A stretch of DNA of 64,000 nucleotides from contig NZ_AUAS01000005.1 in NCBI RefSeq assembly GCF_000428845.1, positions 434,001 to 498,000 of the forward strand, in the 5' to 3' direction. The number at the start of each line of letters is the position of its first letter. Positions within the stretch are counted from its first letter, which is position 1. The position numbers and the translations under genes are program-made. The notes below the pieces were generated by a model that was given only the letters and a program-made list of their open reading frames with translations, was not told the origin of the DNA and made no database searches. Origin of the DNA: Dyadobacter alkalitolerans DSM 23607. GTDB taxonomy: Bacteria > Bacteroidota > Bacteroidia > Cytophagales > Spirosomataceae. Below, piece after piece: positions 63,264 through 64,000 of the stretch.

Positions 63264-64000
63264 CTACATCGCCTCAATCTCCAACACCACGCTCGTCCTT
63301 CGCGCATTCACAACGGGATTAAAACCCGCCGTCATCAAATATTCCCCGGAATAAACCTGATCTTCCTTGATAGCAGATTTTGACCCAGGATAAAGATTTA
63401 ATTCCTTCACTTTATAGTTTTTTGTTGCATCCAAACCTTCCAGCCGAATCGGCGTATCGGAGCCATCACCGTTTCTGTTTCCAACCAAATAGGAGAATAG
63501 AATGGCTTTGGATTTGTTTTTTGTCGCATACATCAGCGCAGCGTAATCATTTTTCTTTGGATCAACCAAGCGGAAAAGATCACCCTGGAAAATGACATCT
63601 TTCACAGCATTGTAATTGGCAACCGCCTGCTGACTGAATTGCAGATCTTTTTCATTTAAATGACTTACCACAATGTCATAACCCAACCGGCCCATCATGG
63701 CCACATCCGTACGGAATTTCAAAGGCTGTTTTCCCCAATCTGTTACGTGTGCGCTAAGTGCGATTGACGGAAAGAAGTAAGAATATTCCCATTGCATAAA
63801 AATCCTTTCCAAAGGATCCGTATTATCGCTGGGCCAGAATTCTGTGAAATATTTCAACGCTTCATAATCGACGCGACCGCCACCGCCGGAGCAAAGCATC
63901 ATCGGGACTTTTGGATATTTTGCGCGCAATTTTTCCAAAACTTTATATAATCCTTTTACGTAATCTACATAGAGCCTGGACTGTGCTTGCTTGCTTTTTT
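63264..64000 (-). CDS. GH36-like alpha-galactosidase, C-terminal part (gene continues beyond the window)
   Basis: The frame is open to the last base, so the 5' end of the gene lies outside. The sequence YVDYVKGLYKVLEKLRAKYP is followed by MLCSGGGGRVDYEALKYFTE, FWPSDNTDPLERIFMQWEYS and IALSAHVTDWGKQPL, which match GH36 alpha-galactosidases. The aspartate of WPSDNTD fits the catalytic acid/base and is followed by a beta-sandwich C-terminal domain. It cleaves alpha-linked galactose from oligosaccharides. No start codon is in the window. Confidence 0.85.
   Translation of the reverse strand, partial: KSKQAQSRLYVDYVKGLYKVLEKLRAKYPKVPMMLCSGGGGRVDYEALKYFTEFWPSDNTDPLERIFMQWEYSYFFPSIALSAHVTDWGKQPLKFRTDVAMMGRLGYDIVVSHLNEKDLQFSQQAVANYNAVKDVIFQGDLFRLVDPKKNDYAALMYATKNKSKAILFSYLVGNRNGDGSDTPIRLEGLDATKNYKVKELNLYPGSKSAIKEDQVYSGEYLMTAGFNPVVNARRTSVVLEIEAM

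Noticed and set aside
1..64000. CRISPR array or complete transposon
   Set aside because: No series of short direct repeats with unique spacers was seen and no intact transposase frame was found; the only regular repeats lie within genes or short spacers.

Overview
The window is chromosomal DNA from a member of the Bacteroidota, most likely a Cytophagales bacterium of the Dyadobacter/Spirosoma type. The indications are a SusC/SusD pair beside a hybrid two-component sensor, a very large secreted repeat protein with a type IX secretion C-terminal tail, Reg_prop/Y_Y_Y sensor kinases, an AccA-HAD-site-2-protease neighbourhood, and Bacteroidota -7 boxes of the form TAnnTTTG. No species-level marker such as an rRNA gene is present.

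Layout. 1-9.5 kb is mostly housekeeping: the end of a pyruvate dehydrogenase E2, a 42-bp-repeat coiled-coil protein, HslV, a PBP4-type DD-peptidase, a beta-CASP nuclease, AccA, a HAD phosphatase, a site-2 protease and a phosphotriesterase-like protein. 9.5-18.2 kb is one leftward run holding an adaptor, a TolC-like protein, an ABC ATPase, two MacB/FtsX-type permeases and a sigma-54 activator with its NtrB-like kinase. 18.3-21 kb has an exported protein of uncertain role, a divergent orphan permease and tRNA-Leu(CAA) with a clear promoter and terminator. 21.3-32.9 kb is a leftward block: the 1683-residue repeat protein, a small unknown protein, a sulfide:quinone-reductase-like flavoprotein, a 1-Cys peroxiredoxin, a zinc-ribbon protein, a LytTR regulator and its Reg_prop kinase.

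32.9-47.6 kb is accessory DNA. It starts with a decayed MmeI-type restriction-modification gene. It continues with a leftward cluster of two NAD(P)-binding proteins, two luciferase-like monooxygenases and a full RND efflux pump with an ArsR regulator upstream. It ends with a quinone-oxidoreductase/ArsR pair sharing a palindromic operator, set among three gene fragments (CorA, NTF2-like, SDR).

47.6-59 kb is a polysaccharide utilisation locus: a hybrid two-component sensor facing SusC, SusD and a GH5-like hydrolase that carries a one-base frameshift. 59.1-61.7 kb holds an overlapping HTH / PD-(D/E)XK nuclease / unknown-protein operon with a frameshift at a run of eight A residues, then a YefM-like antitoxin with a TGTACA operator and a truncated YoeB-like toxin. 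61.8-64 kb has a cupin protein, an alpha/beta hydrolase broken by an internal deletion, and the C-terminal part of a GH36-like alpha-galactosidase.

The least explained items are the giant repeat protein, the HTH-nuclease-unknown operon at 59.1-61.1 kb, the 21-bp direct repeats at 28.84 kb, and the small repeats inside the ABC transporter cluster. At least seven broken genes lie between 33 and 63 kb, which suggests gene turnover there.
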